A stretch of DNA of 64,000 nucleotides from CAYJLB01 sp964370845 (GCA_964370845.1 CAYJLB010000001.1:38135-102134), one strand, 5' to 3'; numbered from the stretch's first letter, positions 36,832 through 46,500 are shown. The notes: generated by a model from the sequence alone, not told the origin. Numbers and translations: made by a program.

Positions 36832-38614
36832 CTAAACCCTCCCTCTTTTCTTTTAATACAGGAAATACAGTTGTTAAATCTCTTGGTTTTTCCAAGGTTT
36901 TTACAGCTGTTTTTGTTATATAAAACCCTTTTTCGCGGGCAACTCCCTCAAGTGAACCACGAAGCACTGAAAGCGGTCTTACAAAATTTTCTGGGCAATA
37001 TAAATCTATTGAAATATCATTATTTTTCACTGAAATCTCAAGTTCAAATAAACCTTTATTTTCAATGTCAAAAGTAAGGAAAATATGAGTATTCCCCTTT
37101 TCATTTGGGGAAGAATTTTCACCGTCCTTGTCTATCCAGAGTTCGCCAAAAGAACGCATATCTTCCACTTGCATAGGCATAACATAATGCAAAAGAGGAG
37201 TGTAAACCCCTGGTGCAGTAAGCATATTTTGTATCAACGCATTTGGGTCAACAAGCCCTAAATATTTTAAGTTTGAATTACCAAGTGACTTTGCCATAAA
37301 ATCAACTAAAGTTTCCAAAGATGTAGGCTTTTGAAAAGTAACATCGGGGGAATTTGACAACATCGTAAGGATTTTATTCATGTTTTCAGCAAGCAATAAT
37401 TTGGATTTCTCATCAGTTACACTAGATAAAATAAGCCTCATTCTCGCAATTAAAGAGTTTAAATCCTTTGTTTCGGAAAAAGATTTAAGCAAATTGTTTA
37501 ATTCTTGCATACCGTCCTCAGGCACAACAAAAGACAAAAGTTCATTTATCATTCTTATTCCATCGGGAACGTTAACAGCAATATCTTCCGCCATACCTTG
37601 CAATAAAGTAACCATTTCACCACTTGACAATTCTGCAAAATTTATATTGGGATTATTTTTTACAGCTTCACTCACTTGAAATGCTAATTTATCATTGTTT
37701 ATATAATTTTTGTTGTCAGCTAAAAGTGCATCTTTCGACGGGAAAGGCACGTCACTTCCCTCAACAAATTTATCAAAAATAAGAGAAATTTGTTCTCTTA
37801 TCATAGGGTCGGAAATTTCGGATAAAATATTCTGGAAAGAAGTTTTTAAAGGATTTGTGTTATCATTAAATCTTGATAAATTATATTTTATAAGTGAAAC
37901 TATATTGTTTGTCTTTTCCGTGGCAATTAAGCTTTTTAAAACTGAGTCCAAAAGTTCCAAAGTTTGCCCTTTTAACCCTTCAAAATTTACAGTAGCATTT
38001 TTTGAAGAAAATAATTCCGCAAGTTTTGATAAAGACTCGGAAAGAGTTGTACTTTTTGAAAGCAATTCCGACAAATAACTTAAATTTGAAGCTACTGAAT
38101 TTAAAATTTCTTCTTGAGCAGCTAAAGTTGCGTAATTTCTTAAGAAGGAAACAACAGAATTTTGCATATCAGTAGAACCGTTTTGATGCAAGGTTTTAAG
38201 CACATCAAACATTTCCCCGTTAAAAGAAGTTATCCCCTTTTCTTGAGCAATTAAGTCATCAGCGATAGAATCCCCAGTAAGAAAAATATTCTTCACAAAT
38301 TCATTGAATTGTTTTGAGGAGGCATCAAGCCCGTCATCAGCAACAAAAGTAGAACTCCCCGAAAAAATTTGTTTCAGCAAATTCAAAGTAAAGGAGGAAT
38401 CTTCAGTAATTTTTATATTATTTGCGAGCATACCTCGCCCATCGGATTCAAAAGAGTTACCCGTTTGTCTAAATTCTTCCGAACGGCTGTTTGTCTTTAT
38501 GACTTGAGTTATATCGGAAATATTAAATACAGTATTAGTTTGAGGTTGTGGTTTAGCATTGGCAGAATAACTATTGGCAGTATTAGCCGCCGTTATTTTT
38601 AACATATCAGACAT
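36818..38614 (-). CDS. FliK-like hook-length/export-associated protein (YlqG type)
   Basis: 598 residues. A long, Ser/Asn/Leu-rich region of about 460 residues, then a folded C-terminal part with FGELWIDKD..., IFLTFDIENKGLFELEISVKNNDISIDLYCP and LEGVAREKGFY, which resembles the FliK hook-length domain. Together with the overlapping FlhB-like gene it recalls the B. subtilis ylqG-ylqH pair. It is probably an export-switch partner, but this function is inferred. Confidence 0.7.
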   Translation of the reverse strand: MSDMLKITAANTANSYSANAKPQPQTNTVFNISDITQVIKTNSRSEEFRQTGNSFESDGRGMLANNIKITEDSSFTLNLLKQIFSGSSTFVADDGLDASSKQFNEFVKNIFLTGDSIADDLIAQEKGITSFNGEMFDVLKTLHQNGSTDMQNSVVSFLRNYATLAAQEEILNSVASNLSYLSELLSKSTTLSESLSKLAELFSSKNATVNFEGLKGQTLELLDSVLKSLIATEKTNNIVSLIKYNLSRFNDNTNPLKTSFQNILSEISDPMIREQISLIFDKFVEGSDVPFPSKDALLADNKNYINNDKLAFQVSEAVKNNPNINFAELSSGEMVTLLQGMAEDIAVNVPDGIRMINELLSFVVPEDGMQELNNLLKSFSETKDLNSLIARMRLILSSVTDEKSKLLLAENMNKILTMLSNSPDVTFQKPTSLETLVDFMAKSLGNSNLKYLGLVDPNALIQNMLTAPGVYTPLLHYVMPMQVEDMRSFGELWIDKDGENSSPNEKGNTHIFLTFDIENKGLFELEISVKNNDISIDLYCPENFVRPLSVLRGSLEGVAREKGFYITKTAVKTLEKPRDLTTVFPVLKEKREGLDAKI

Positions 38615-38715
38615 TAATATTCTCTCCTAAAAAACTATTCCTAAATTAAAATGGCAAAATTTATAATTTTCTAAAAATTTTTTTCTATTTATTACTATAA
38701 TATATCATTTTGCTC

Positions 38716-38744
38716 TTGTAGTAAAGGAAAAATTGTAGTATAAT
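38716..38744 (+). promoter_or_regulatory. candidate promoter for the chemotaxis operon
   Basis: TTGTAG (38716-38721), 17 bp, then TATAAT (38739-38744). It would give a leader of about 155 nt before cheA. No sigma-D type site was seen in this 292-bp divergent gap. Confidence 0.5.
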
Positions 38745-38906
38745 AAAAAATGACAGGAGAATTTGCGTAAAAATATTAGCTTCTTTTTTGGTAATAATGC
38801 ATAAATTTAGTATTTTTGCTCAAATTTAACACAAATTAGACTGTTTTAAAGACACTTTTAATATATTTTCTTTAAAACAAAACTATTCAATTTAAGAGGT
38901 GGAATA

Positions 38907-41045
38907 ATGGCTAGATACGATGCGAGTATGGAAGCAATGGTAGAAATGTATATTTTTGAAACTGCAGGACTACTTGAACAGCTTGACGAAATTTTACTTA
39001 ATGCCGAAAAAAGAAATGTAATGGGAGAAGAAGAAATCAACGAAATTTTCAGAATAATGCATACTATTAAAGGCTCCTCTGCAATGATGGGTCTTGAAAA
39101 TATGTCTGTTCTTGCTCATGTAACTGAAGATATGTTTTTCCTTGTAAGAGAAAATACTGAGCTTGCTGCAGATAGTGCTCATTTGTATGAATTGGTTTTT
39201 GAAGCTACCGACTTATTTAAAGCCGAACTAGATATGATTCAAGACAATGATAGTGAACCTACCGACTTTACTCCATTAATGGACAAAATTAGAAGTTATA
39301 TTGAAGTGTTAAAAAACGGTGGCACTCCACCACCAGAAGCTGAAACGGAATCAGCTTCTGTATCAATAGAAACTGAGGCAGTGGCTACCCCTGTTGCTGT
39401 TGAAGAAGTTAGCAATGATGTAATTACTGTTCGTGTATTTTTCGATGACGATTGTCAAATGGAAAATCTAAGAGCATTTATACTTTACACTTCGATAAAA
39501 GAAGATTGCTCATTTATTGAGTGTATTCCAAGCGATGTTGAAACCAACCCTGAAAGTGCAAAAGTTATTATAAATGATGGTTTTATAGTTAATTTTACAC
39601 CTTATGATAATGCTGATATGGTGTTAAAAGCTATTGAATCTGCATTAAACGTAAAATCTTATGAAGTAATTGAAAATGAAAATATAGGCGAAACTGTTGA
39701 AGCTACTGAAGCTATTGCTGTAGAAACACCCGCTCCTGTTGCAGTTGAAACTGTTACAGCTGTTGTGGAAGAAAAACCTATTGTAGTGGCGGAGGCTCCA
39801 AAGCCAGCTCCTGCACCAGTTAAAAAGCCTGCACCTGCAAAACCTGCTAATAATGGAGCGGGCGCTAGCGCTAAACAAAGTTTAATTTCTGTTAACTTGA
39901 AAAAATTAGACTTGCTACTTGATATGGTGGGTGAAATTGTAATTACCGAAGCTATGGTAATTTCTAACCCTGACCTAAAAGGATTAAAGCTTGAGAATTT
40001 CTCAAAAGCAGCTAGACAACTTAGAAAACTTACTGACGAGTTACAAGATATAGTAATGTCAATCCGAATGGTTCCACTGTCCGGTGTATTTAATAAAATG
40101 AGCAGAATTGTTCGTGATATGAATATTAAACTTGGAAAAGATGTTGAACTTATATTCGAAGGTGAGGATACTGAGGTTGATAAAACAATCATTGATAACC
40201 TAAATGACCCATTAATGCATATGGTTAGAAATGCAATGGACCACGGTATTGAAACTGCTGAAGAAAAAGCTAATTCAGGTAAAGCTGAAAAATCAAGAAT
40301 TACCCTTTCCGCTTACAACGCTTCTAGTGAAGTTGTAATTGTTGTTGCTGATAACGGTAAAGGTATTAACCCTGAAAAAGTTCTTGAAAAAGCTAAGAAA
40401 AATGGAATTTTAACTAAACCTGAAGAAGACTATACTGAAAATGAAATTAACAACCTAATTATGGCACCTGGATTTTCTACAAACGAAAATGTTACCGAGT
40501 TTTCGGGACGTGGTGTTGGTATGGACGTTGTTAATAAAAATATTGAAAAAGTTGGCGGAACAGTTAATGTATTCAGTAAATTCGGTGAAGGAAGTAATAT
40601 GATTATTAGAATTCCTCTTTCACTTGCAATTGTTGATGCAATGGAAGTATCTGTTGGTGAATCTATTTTCGCTATTCCAATTAATACAATTAAGGAATCC
40701 TTTAAAATTAGACCTAACCAATTATTACTTGACACTGAAAAAGGTGAAATGATTTTAATTAGAGGTGAGTGTTATCCGTTAATTAGACTTGATTCATATT
40801 ACGGAATTGACAATGCTTATCAAAAATTAGAAGATGGTATTATTATGCTTGTGGAATCTGATGGAAAGAGCACTTGTATATTTGTGGACGAGCTTGTTGG
40901 GGAACAACAAGTAGTTGTAAAACCATTCTCACCAATCTTGAATAGATTTAATGTGAAGAAATATGGTATGGCTGGCTGTAGCGTACTTGGTGATGGTAGC
41001 ATTACAATTATCCTTGATATAAACAGCATTTTATCTGATTATTAA
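38907..41045 (+). CDS. cheA: chemotaxis histidine kinase CheA
   Basis: 712 residues. P1 HPt domain with phosphorylatable H52 (IMHTIKGSSAMM), a P2-like region (about 170-250), an Ala/Pro/Val-rich linker (PAPVAVETVTAVV, PKPAPAPVKKPAPAKP), P3 dimerisation, P4 kinase with N/G1/G2 boxes (MHMVRNAMDHGIE, VADNGKGIN, GRGVGMDVV) and P5 CheW-like domain. It transmits receptor signals to CheY and CheB. First of five genes in the operon; no cheY, cheC or cheD is present here. Confidence 0.96.
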   Translation: MARYDASMEAMVEMYIFETAGLLEQLDEILLNAEKRNVMGEEEINEIFRIMHTIKGSSAMMGLENMSVLAHVTEDMFFLVRENTELAADSAHLYELVFEATDLFKAELDMIQDNDSEPTDFTPLMDKIRSYIEVLKNGGTPPPEAETESASVSIETEAVATPVAVEEVSNDVITVRVFFDDDCQMENLRAFILYTSIKEDCSFIECIPSDVETNPESAKVIINDGFIVNFTPYDNADMVLKAIESALNVKSYEVIENENIGETVEATEAIAVETPAPVAVETVTAVVEEKPIVVAEAPKPAPAPVKKPAPAKPANNGAGASAKQSLISVNLKKLDLLLDMVGEIVITEAMVISNPDLKGLKLENFSKAARQLRKLTDELQDIVMSIRMVPLSGVFNKMSRIVRDMNIKLGKDVELIFEGEDTEVDKTIIDNLNDPLMHMVRNAMDHGIETAEEKANSGKAEKSRITLSAYNASSEVVIVVADNGKGINPEKVLEKAKKNGILTKPEEDYTENEINNLIMAPGFSTNENVTEFSGRGVGMDVVNKNIEKVGGTVNVFSKFGEGSNMIIRIPLSLAIVDAMEVSVGESIFAIPINTIKESFKIRPNQLLLDTEKGEMILIRGECYPLIRLDSYYGIDNAYQKLEDGIIMLVESDGKSTCIFVDELVGEQQVVVKPFSPILNRFNVKKYGMAGCSVLGDGSITIILDINSILSDY

Positions 41046-41074
41046 TAAATGAATAGAGAAAGGAATGTATTTCT

Positions 41075-41545
41075 ATGAGTGAAACTGCATTAACACAAAC
41101 TGAATATACTTCTGACGATTTTAGCCAAGGCGGAAAAATTCTAACATTTTTTATTGAAGAACAAATTTACGGAATTCAAATAGATTATGTAGCAGATATT
41201 ATTGAAATTCAACCAATTACAATAGTTCCAAAAGTTCCTTCTTACATTAAGGGTGTAATTAACCTTCGTGGTAAAGTTATCCCTGTTATGAGTTTAAAAG
41301 AACGTTTTGGGAAAGAACAAACTCCTTATGACTCAAGAACTTGTATCATAGTTGCTGAATATGACGAAGTTTCTGTGGGAATGATTATTGATAGAATAAG
41401 TGAAGTTGTATCTGTTGACGCGGAAAAAGTAACTACTCCTCCTATGTATAAATCTGTAAACGTTAACAAGTTTATAAATTATATTGTAAATGATAAGGAA
41501 GATGTTACACTTATTTTAGATTGTAAAAAAATTATCTTTGAATAA
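41075..41545 (+). CDS. cheW: chemotaxis coupling protein CheW (1)
   Basis: 156 residues, a single CheW SH3-like double-barrel domain. Conserved GKILTFFIEEQIYGIQIDYV, VPSYIKGVINLRGKVIPVMSLKERFG and CIIVAEYD. It links receptors to CheA. Overall 29 bases after cheA. The ribosome site is GAAAGGAATG; the ATG inside it is out of frame. Confidence 0.94.
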   Translation: MSETALTQTEYTSDDFSQGGKILTFFIEEQIYGIQIDYVADIIEIQPITIVPKVPSYIKGVINLRGKVIPVMSLKERFGKEQTPYDSRTCIIVAEYDEVSVGMIIDRISEVVSVDAEKVTTPPMYKSVNVNKFINYIVNDKEDVTLILDCKKIIFE

Positions 41546-41606
41546 AAAATATTATTTAATTAATTTTGCAAATATAGTTTTTGCAAAATAGAAAGGAATG
41601 AATATT

Positions 41607-42407
41607 ATGAAACTTACCGACCAAGAGTTTACTAGTATTGTGGAATTTGTAAGAGAAAGATACGGGATTAATTTATCGAAAAAACGTGTACTTGTAGAAG
41701 GTAGACTTGAGTTTACATTAAAGAAAAGTGGCTATACCTCTTTTGCACAATTTATGGACTATCTCCATAAAAATCCCGAAAGTCCTGAGATGACAGTTTT
41801 TTTGAATAAAATTACAACTAATCACACATATTTTATGCGTGAAATTCAACACTTTGACTTCCTTAAAAAAGTAGTGCTTCCCGATTTTGAAAAGACAATT
41901 AAAAATAAAGATATGCGTATTTGGAGTGCCGCTTGTTCTTTTGGGCACGAACCATATAACATCGCAATGTGTATTGATGAATATTTTGGAGCAAGAAAAA
42001 CTGGGTGGGATACAAAAATTCTTGCAACTGACATATCTGCGAATGCCTTAGTTACTGCAAAAGAAGGAATTTATACAAAAGAAACTATTGAAGAATTGCC
42101 TTCCGAGTGGCAAAAAAAGTATTTTATGCCACTTCCAGATGGAAAATTCAAAGTAACTCCTTCTTTAAGAAAAGAAGTTGCTTTTAAATATTTTAATCTT
42201 ATGGAAAATATTGTTGCAAAAAAACCTTTTGATTTAATCGTTTGTAGAAATGTAATGATATACTTTGAAAATGACACTAAAGATGCTTTAATTCGACGTT
42301 TTTATGACGTGCTTAGACCAGGAGGGTATCTTTTTATTGGACATGCTGAAGCTATGCCGAAAGGTATTCCGTTTAAGCAAATTCAAACTGCCATTTTCCA
42401 AAAATAA
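41607..42407 (+). CDS. cheR: chemotaxis protein methyltransferase CheR
   Basis: 266 residues. N-terminal CheR helix bundle, then a SAM-dependent methyltransferase domain: IWSAACSFGHEPYNIAM (SAM loop), ILATDISANAL, and LIVCRNVMIYFE, FIGHAEAM. It methylates receptor glutamates. Start 41607 (MKLTD) is preferred because it has the normal distance to GAAAGGA; an in-frame ATG three codons earlier lies inside that site. Confidence 0.95.
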   Translation: MKLTDQEFTSIVEFVRERYGINLSKKRVLVEGRLEFTLKKSGYTSFAQFMDYLHKNPESPEMTVFLNKITTNHTYFMREIQHFDFLKKVVLPDFEKTIKNKDMRIWSAACSFGHEPYNIAMCIDEYFGARKTGWDTKILATDISANALVTAKEGIYTKETIEELPSEWQKKYFMPLPDGKFKVTPSLRKEVAFKYFNLMENIVAKKPFDLIVCRNVMIYFENDTKDALIRRFYDVLRPGGYLFIGHAEAMPKGIPFKQIQTAIFQK

Positions 42408-42434
42408 AATTTTAAAGTGAGGTATTGATTTATC

Positions 42435-43472
42435 ATGGAAAAGAAAATTAAAGTACTTATTGTTGACGACTCTATGTTATTTAGAGAAGTTTTGTCTAAA
42501 TTTATAAGTGAAGATAAAGATATAGATGTAGTAGGCACTGCTTGCGACCCTTTTGATGCAAGAGATAAGATTATTCAACTTAAACCTGATGTAATTACCC
42601 TTGACGTTGAAATGCCTAAAATGAGCGGTATTGATTTCCTAAAAAAATTAATGCCACAATACCCTTTGCCTGTAGTAGTAGTTTCATCTACACCTGAAAA
42701 TGCATTTAATGCTTTGGAGGCGGGTGCTGTAGACTTTGTTGGAAAACCTGCTATAAAATCACCTAATGACTTAAAAGATTTTGCTGCTGTTCTAACTGAA
42801 ATAGTTAAAGCGGCTAGTCTATCTAAAGTTTCAAAAGGGTTTACTCCTAAGAAAATAGCTGCACCTGTACAAAGTGCGCCCATTAAACCGGTTGCAAACA
42901 GCAATCTTGTTATTGCAATTGGAGCTTCTACGGGTGGAGTTGAAGCCATAGTAAGCATACTACCTGAACTCCCAAACAATTTGCCTCCGATTTTAGTTAC
43001 ACAGCATATGCCTGAAAAATTTACGGCTATGTTTGCACAACGTTTAAATAGACTTTGTAACTTTGAAGTGCGTGAAGCTAAAGATGGTGATAGATTAACT
43101 CCTGGACTTGCGTTAATCGCAGCTGGTAAGTACCATATGCGACTTGAAAAAGATGCAAACGGATACTATGTTTCTTCAAAACAAGGTGAGAAAATCAGTG
43201 GACACTGCCCTTCTGTTGATGCCTTGTTTGATTCCGTTGCAGCTGTCGCTAAAAAAGATGCCGTTGGCGTAATCCTTACAGGAATGGGACAAGACGGCGC
43301 TCAAGGTATGCTTAAAATGAAACAGCAAGGCGCTTATAATATCGGGCAAGATAAAGACTCCTGTGTAGTTTATGGTATGCCAATGGTTGCTCATCAATTA
43401 GGTGGTGTAAATATTCAAAAATCACTCTCCGATATTCCTGACGCAATACTATCCGCAATAAAAAGCAAATAA
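42435..43472 (+). CDS. cheB: chemotaxis protein-glutamate methylesterase CheB
   Basis: 345 residues. A receiver domain with acidic pair DD at 11-12 and phospho-acceptor D57 (ITLDVEMPKMSG), a linker, and the CheB methylesterase domain with Ser in GASTGGVEAI, His in TQHMPEKF and Asp in GMGQDGAQGM. It removes receptor methyl groups, counteracting CheR. Follows cheR by 27 bases. Confidence 0.95.
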   Translation: MEKKIKVLIVDDSMLFREVLSKFISEDKDIDVVGTACDPFDARDKIIQLKPDVITLDVEMPKMSGIDFLKKLMPQYPLPVVVVSSTPENAFNALEAGAVDFVGKPAIKSPNDLKDFAAVLTEIVKAASLSKVSKGFTPKKIAAPVQSAPIKPVANSNLVIAIGASTGGVEAIVSILPELPNNLPPILVTQHMPEKFTAMFAQRLNRLCNFEVREAKDGDRLTPGLALIAAGKYHMRLEKDANGYYVSSKQGEKISGHCPSVDALFDSVAAVAKKDAVGVILTGMGQDGAQGMLKMKQQGAYNIGQDKDSCVVYGMPMVAHQLGGVNIQKSLSDIPDAILSAIKSK

Positions 43473-43504
43473 TATTGGCTATATGTAGAAAGGAATGAAA
43501 ATAT

Positions 43505-43999
43505 ATGAACGATATTCTCAACAATTTCGAGGAAGAAAGCATTGTTGACCTTCAGCAAAATAAATACTTAACTTTTGTTCTTGCTGATAGAACGTTTGCT
43601 TTTCCAATAAAGACTGTTTATGAAATCATAAAGGTTCAAACTCCAACTCCTGTACCTGAATTCCCTAGTTATGCAAAAGGGATTATTAATACAAAAGGTA
43701 AAGTTGTTCCTGTTGTTGATTTAAGAAAGCGTTTTATGCTTGAAGAAATTGAGTACAATGAACGTACTTGTATTATTATAATGAATATTGTAGGAATTGA
43801 CATTGGATTTATTGTAGATACAGTAAAATCTGTTGTTGAAATAAACGAAGCACAGCTGTCCGGTGCGCCAGCAATTTCAAATGACAGTGTGACAAGATAT
43901 ATTTCATCAGTGGCAAAATTCGATAATGAATTAGTTATTGTTTTAGATGGAGCAAAAATTATTGATGCACAAAGCCTTGAAATAATGAGCCATTATTAA
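43505..43999 (+). CDS. cheW: chemotaxis coupling protein CheW (2)
   Basis: 164 residues, a second CheW domain: KYLTFVLADRTFAFPIKTVYEII, VPEFPSYAKGIINTKGKVVPVVDLRKRF, CIIIMNIVGIDIGFIVD. It is clearly different from the first (about one third identical by eye), so it may serve a distinct receptor group or a CheV-like role without a receiver. Last gene of the operon, followed by a terminator. Confidence 0.92.
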   Translation: MNDILNNFEEESIVDLQQNKYLTFVLADRTFAFPIKTVYEIIKVQTPTPVPEFPSYAKGIINTKGKVVPVVDLRKRFMLEEIEYNERTCIIIMNIVGIDIGFIVDTVKSVVEINEAQLSGAPAISNDSVTRYISSVAKFDNELVIVLDGAKIIDAQSLEIMSHY

Positions 44000-44009
44000 C
44001 AAATAAATA

Positions 44010-44096
44010 AAGCTGTTACGAAACACTAATTATACAGCTCCAAATTGTACTTTTTGTACGGTTTGGAGCTGTTTTGTGTCGTAACAGCTTTTTTAT
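44010..44096. terminator. composite terminator after the chemotaxis operon
   Basis: Outer arms AAGCTGTTACG (44010-44020) and CGTAACAGCTT (44080-44090), continued by ACAC/GTGT, enclose an inner stem ACAGCTCCAAA (44034-44044) / TTTGGAGCTGT (44062-44072). T runs lie on both outer sides. The outer stem carries the TACGAAACAC variant of the shared core. Confidence 0.8.
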
Positions 44097-44101
44097 TATA
44101 A

Positions 44102-45289
44102 TCAATTTGAATTCTCATTAGTCAAAGCTTTTTTATAAGTTTTATCAATTAAAATTGCACCTAGTGGAGCGGTAATAAGTATTGCAACCACCGCAGAAGT
44201 TAAAATAATATCTCCACAACCTAGCCCCATCGCAAGGGGAATTCCTCCTATTGCAGCTTGTACAGTTGCTTTTGGGATAAAAGAAAATGCTATGAAAATT
44301 CTTTCTTTTTTGTTGAATTTTGTTTTTACAACAGCTAAAATTACTCCCAATATTCTAAATAATAACACAGAAAGTATTAAAATAACTACTAAAACTCCTG
44401 AATTTAATGCATATTCAATGTTCACAGTTGCTCCCACTAAAACAAAGAGCAGAATTTCCGCCCCTACCCAAAGCTTTGCAAATTTGTCGGACAAACGTTT
44501 GGACAAAATTTCTTTCTTTAGCTTAATAGTTGCCCCTAAAGACATTACCGCAAGAAGTCCTGAAAAACCAATTACTCCTGTCAACAAATCTTCAAAAGTT
44601 GTTAGAACAAAGGCTGTGGAAAGAATTATTATTATTTTCCCGCTATCACGAATGTGGATTTTGTTAAAGATAAATGTTAAAATTACACCTAGAATTATTC
44701 CCCCAAAAAGTCCAAAAACTATTGAAGTTGGAATTTGCAAAAAGCTAACAGCATTAACTTCACCTGTTTGTAAAAGTGTTGAAAATACAGAAAATATCAC
44801 TATAACAAAAACGTCATCAACAGAAGCACAAGCCATTATCATTTGCGGAATAGCCTTTTTTCTCCCGTAACCCTTTTCCATTAAATTAAGCATTTTGGGA
44901 ACAATTACAGCTGGTGAAACTGCCGCTATAACCGAACCTAAAAGCACACTTTCAAGCACTGAAATCCCTAGTAAAGGCGGAGCAATCAAAACTACACCAA
45001 TTATTTCAAAACAAGCTGGGATAAAGCATAATAAAATTGCAGGGCGACCTATTTTTTTAAGCTCAGAAAGATTCAAATTCATTCCAGCACGAGCTAAAAT
45101 AATTATAAGTGCAAATTCTCTTAATTCAGGGGAAATAAGCAATATTTTTTCATCAAGAAAATCAAAAACATATGGCCCAAGCAAAATTCCAGTAATAAGC
45201 ATTCCCAAAAGTCGTGGTAATTTCATTAACTCAAAAATTTTCCCAAACAACATTCCCACAATGAATACAAGCGCCAAAGAAAAAAGCAT
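44102..45289 (-). CDS. cation:proton antiporter family membrane protein
   Basis: 395 residues with about 11-12 membrane helices. Typical CPA-family features: LPRLLGMLITGILLGP near the start, ILARAGMNLNLSELKK, PAVIVPKML, and CASVDDVFVIVIF with the paired Asp that carries the ion. It should exchange Na+ or K+ for H+. It starts 26 bases after the 4Fe-4S gene with its own GAGAGGAATG site, so it is probably the last gene of the redox operon. Confidence 0.85.
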   Translation of the reverse strand: MLFSLALVFIVGMLFGKIFELMKLPRLLGMLITGILLGPYVFDFLDEKILLISPELREFALIIILARAGMNLNLSELKKIGRPAILLCFIPACFEIIGVVLIAPPLLGISVLESVLLGSVIAAVSPAVIVPKMLNLMEKGYGRKKAIPQMIMACASVDDVFVIVIFSVFSTLLQTGEVNAVSFLQIPTSIVFGLFGGIILGVILTFIFNKIHIRDSGKIIIILSTAFVLTTFEDLLTGVIGFSGLLAVMSLGATIKLKKEILSKRLSDKFAKLWVGAEILLFVLVGATVNIEYALNSGVLVVILILSVLLFRILGVILAVVKTKFNKKERIFIAFSFIPKATVQAAIGGIPLAMGLGCGDIILTSAVVAILITAPLGAILIDKTYKKALTNENSN

Positions 45290-45314
45290 TTTATTAGACC
45301 ATTCCTCTCAAAAA

Positions 45315-46217
45315 TTATTTTTCAAAAGGAAATGTGTATTTTTCCCTTTGTTCAACTTTTTTGCTATTGTTAAAACCGCTATATATAGCATCGTATTTAC
45401 AAGATTTTTTGCAATCTCCACACCTTATACATTCTGGGGAATTAATGTTTTTTGTCACTTCAATATTCATTTTACAAGCCTTTTCACAACTCTTGCAATT
45501 TGTACATTTTTTGTAATCAATATCCATTCTGTAAAGAGCAAATTTGTTGAAAAGTCCGTAAAAAGCTCCTAAAGGGCAAAGATATTTGCAAAATGGTCGA
45601 TAAATAAACACTGATAATATAAGAATTATTACCAAAATTCCCATTTTCCAGTTAAATAAAAACCCTACTAAAGCTCTTAAACTATCATTTAATGCAATCA
45701 TTGGAATACCAGCAAATAACGTTCCCGACGGACAAAGATATTTGCAAAAAAATGGGTCGCCAATCCCAAATTTGTTTGTTAAAAACATTGGGAAAATTAT
45801 TACTAAAGTCAATAAAATTATGTATTTAAGCCATTTTAACAGCTTGTCAACTTTTTTGGGAACCTTTATTTTTTTACTCTTAATCTTATAAAGTAAATCT
45901 TGAACTAAACCAAATGGACAAAGAAATCCGCAGATAAACCTGCCTAAAACTATCCCGAAAAGAATTAAAAAGCCAAGGACATAAAAACTGAAATAATTAC
46001 CTCTTTTAGCTAAAACAGCTTGAAGGGAACCTATAGGGCAAGCGGACAATGCCCCAGGGCAAGAATAACAACTCAGCCCCGGAACACATAGATATTTTGA
46101 TTTGCCTTGAAAAATTTTCCCCCCAGCAAATCCAGCAAGATAACCATTGCTTAGTGCTGTAAATAAAATTTGAACTATTAGCCTAATATTATTCTTAATT
46201 TTTTTCAAAAACAACAC
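45315..46217 (-). CDS. membrane 4Fe-4S protein (NapH/NosR-like)
   Basis: 300 residues. Several membrane helices, CX3CP motifs (CGFLCPFG, CKYLCPSG, CKYLCPLG) and near the C-terminus two 4Fe-4S ferredoxin clusters (CTNCKSCEKAC and CIRCGDCKKSC). This is the NapH/NosR/CcoG-like pattern that passes electrons across the membrane. In this operon it lies downstream of a TlpA-type thioredoxin lipoprotein and a small CXXC protein, so it may supply electrons to an outside thiol. Direct evidence for the electron partners is lacking. Confidence 0.88.
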   Translation of the reverse strand: MLFLKKIKNNIRLIVQILFTALSNGYLAGFAGGKIFQGKSKYLCVPGLSCYSCPGALSACPIGSLQAVLAKRGNYFSFYVLGFLILFGIVLGRFICGFLCPFGLVQDLLYKIKSKKIKVPKKVDKLLKWLKYIILLTLVIIFPMFLTNKFGIGDPFFCKYLCPSGTLFAGIPMIALNDSLRALVGFLFNWKMGILVIILILSVFIYRPFCKYLCPLGAFYGLFNKFALYRMDIDYKKCTNCKSCEKACKMNIEVTKNINSPECIRCGDCKKSCKYDAIYSGFNNSKKVEQREKYTFPFEK

Positions 46218-46266
46218 TCCTTATTCAAATAATAAATCGTATAAAATCTGGTTAATTATCCATTTC

Positions 46267-46334
46267 GGGAGGAGCATAGCCCCTCCCCTACGATTGTAAT
46301 AAACGGACGACCACAGGTCGCCCCTACAGCAAAA
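46267..46334. repeat. two GC-rich hairpins in the repeat cluster
   Basis: GGGAGG (46267-46272) pairs with CCTCCC (46282-46287), and GGACGACC (46305-46312) pairs with GGTCGCC (46316-46322) with a bulge. They lie next to the tandem element copies. Together with those they fill the 282-bp gap between the 4Fe-4S gene and the CXXC gene. Confidence 0.5.
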
Positions 46335-46404
46335 TCCGACCTCGCAGAAATATAATTATCCTCTTTTACTATGTTCAGTGCGGGCATGGATGCAATGTCA
46401 CGTT
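46335..46404 (+). repeat. ~70-bp dispersed repeat, copy A
   Basis: Begins TCCGACCTCGCAGAAA and ends GATGCAATGTCACGTT. Differs from copy B at 4 of 70 positions by my alignment. An inverted copy is at 63515-63585. Confidence 0.85.
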
Positions 46405-46428
46405 ATAACAATTTCCTTATCTGCCATA

Positions 46429-46500
46429 TCCGACCTCGCAGAAACATAATTATCCTCTTTTACTATGTTTAGTGCGGGCGTGGATGCAACGTCACGTTGC
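46429..46500 (+). repeat. ~70-bp dispersed repeat, copy B
   Basis: Begins TCCGACCTCGCAGAAA and ends GATGCAACGTCACGTTGC, with the palindrome GCAACGTCACGTTGC at its end. Its last base is the third base of the CXXC gene's stop codon on the minus strand. Separated from copy A by 24 bp. Confidence 0.88.

Noticed and set aside
39645..40192. Antisense open frames within cheA
   Set aside because: Low-complexity shadows of the Ala/Pro/Val-rich linker and kinase domain.
44292..45572. Plus-strand open frames of 192 and 225 codons opposite the antiporter and 4Fe-4S genes
   Set aside because: They are antisense to clear membrane protein genes; the Ile/Lys/Thr-rich content is what reverse helices give.
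46218..46499. Possible CRISPR array in the repeat cluster
   Set aside because: Only two ~70-bp near-identical units with a single 24-bp interval; unit length and count do not fit CRISPR, and no cas genes are present.
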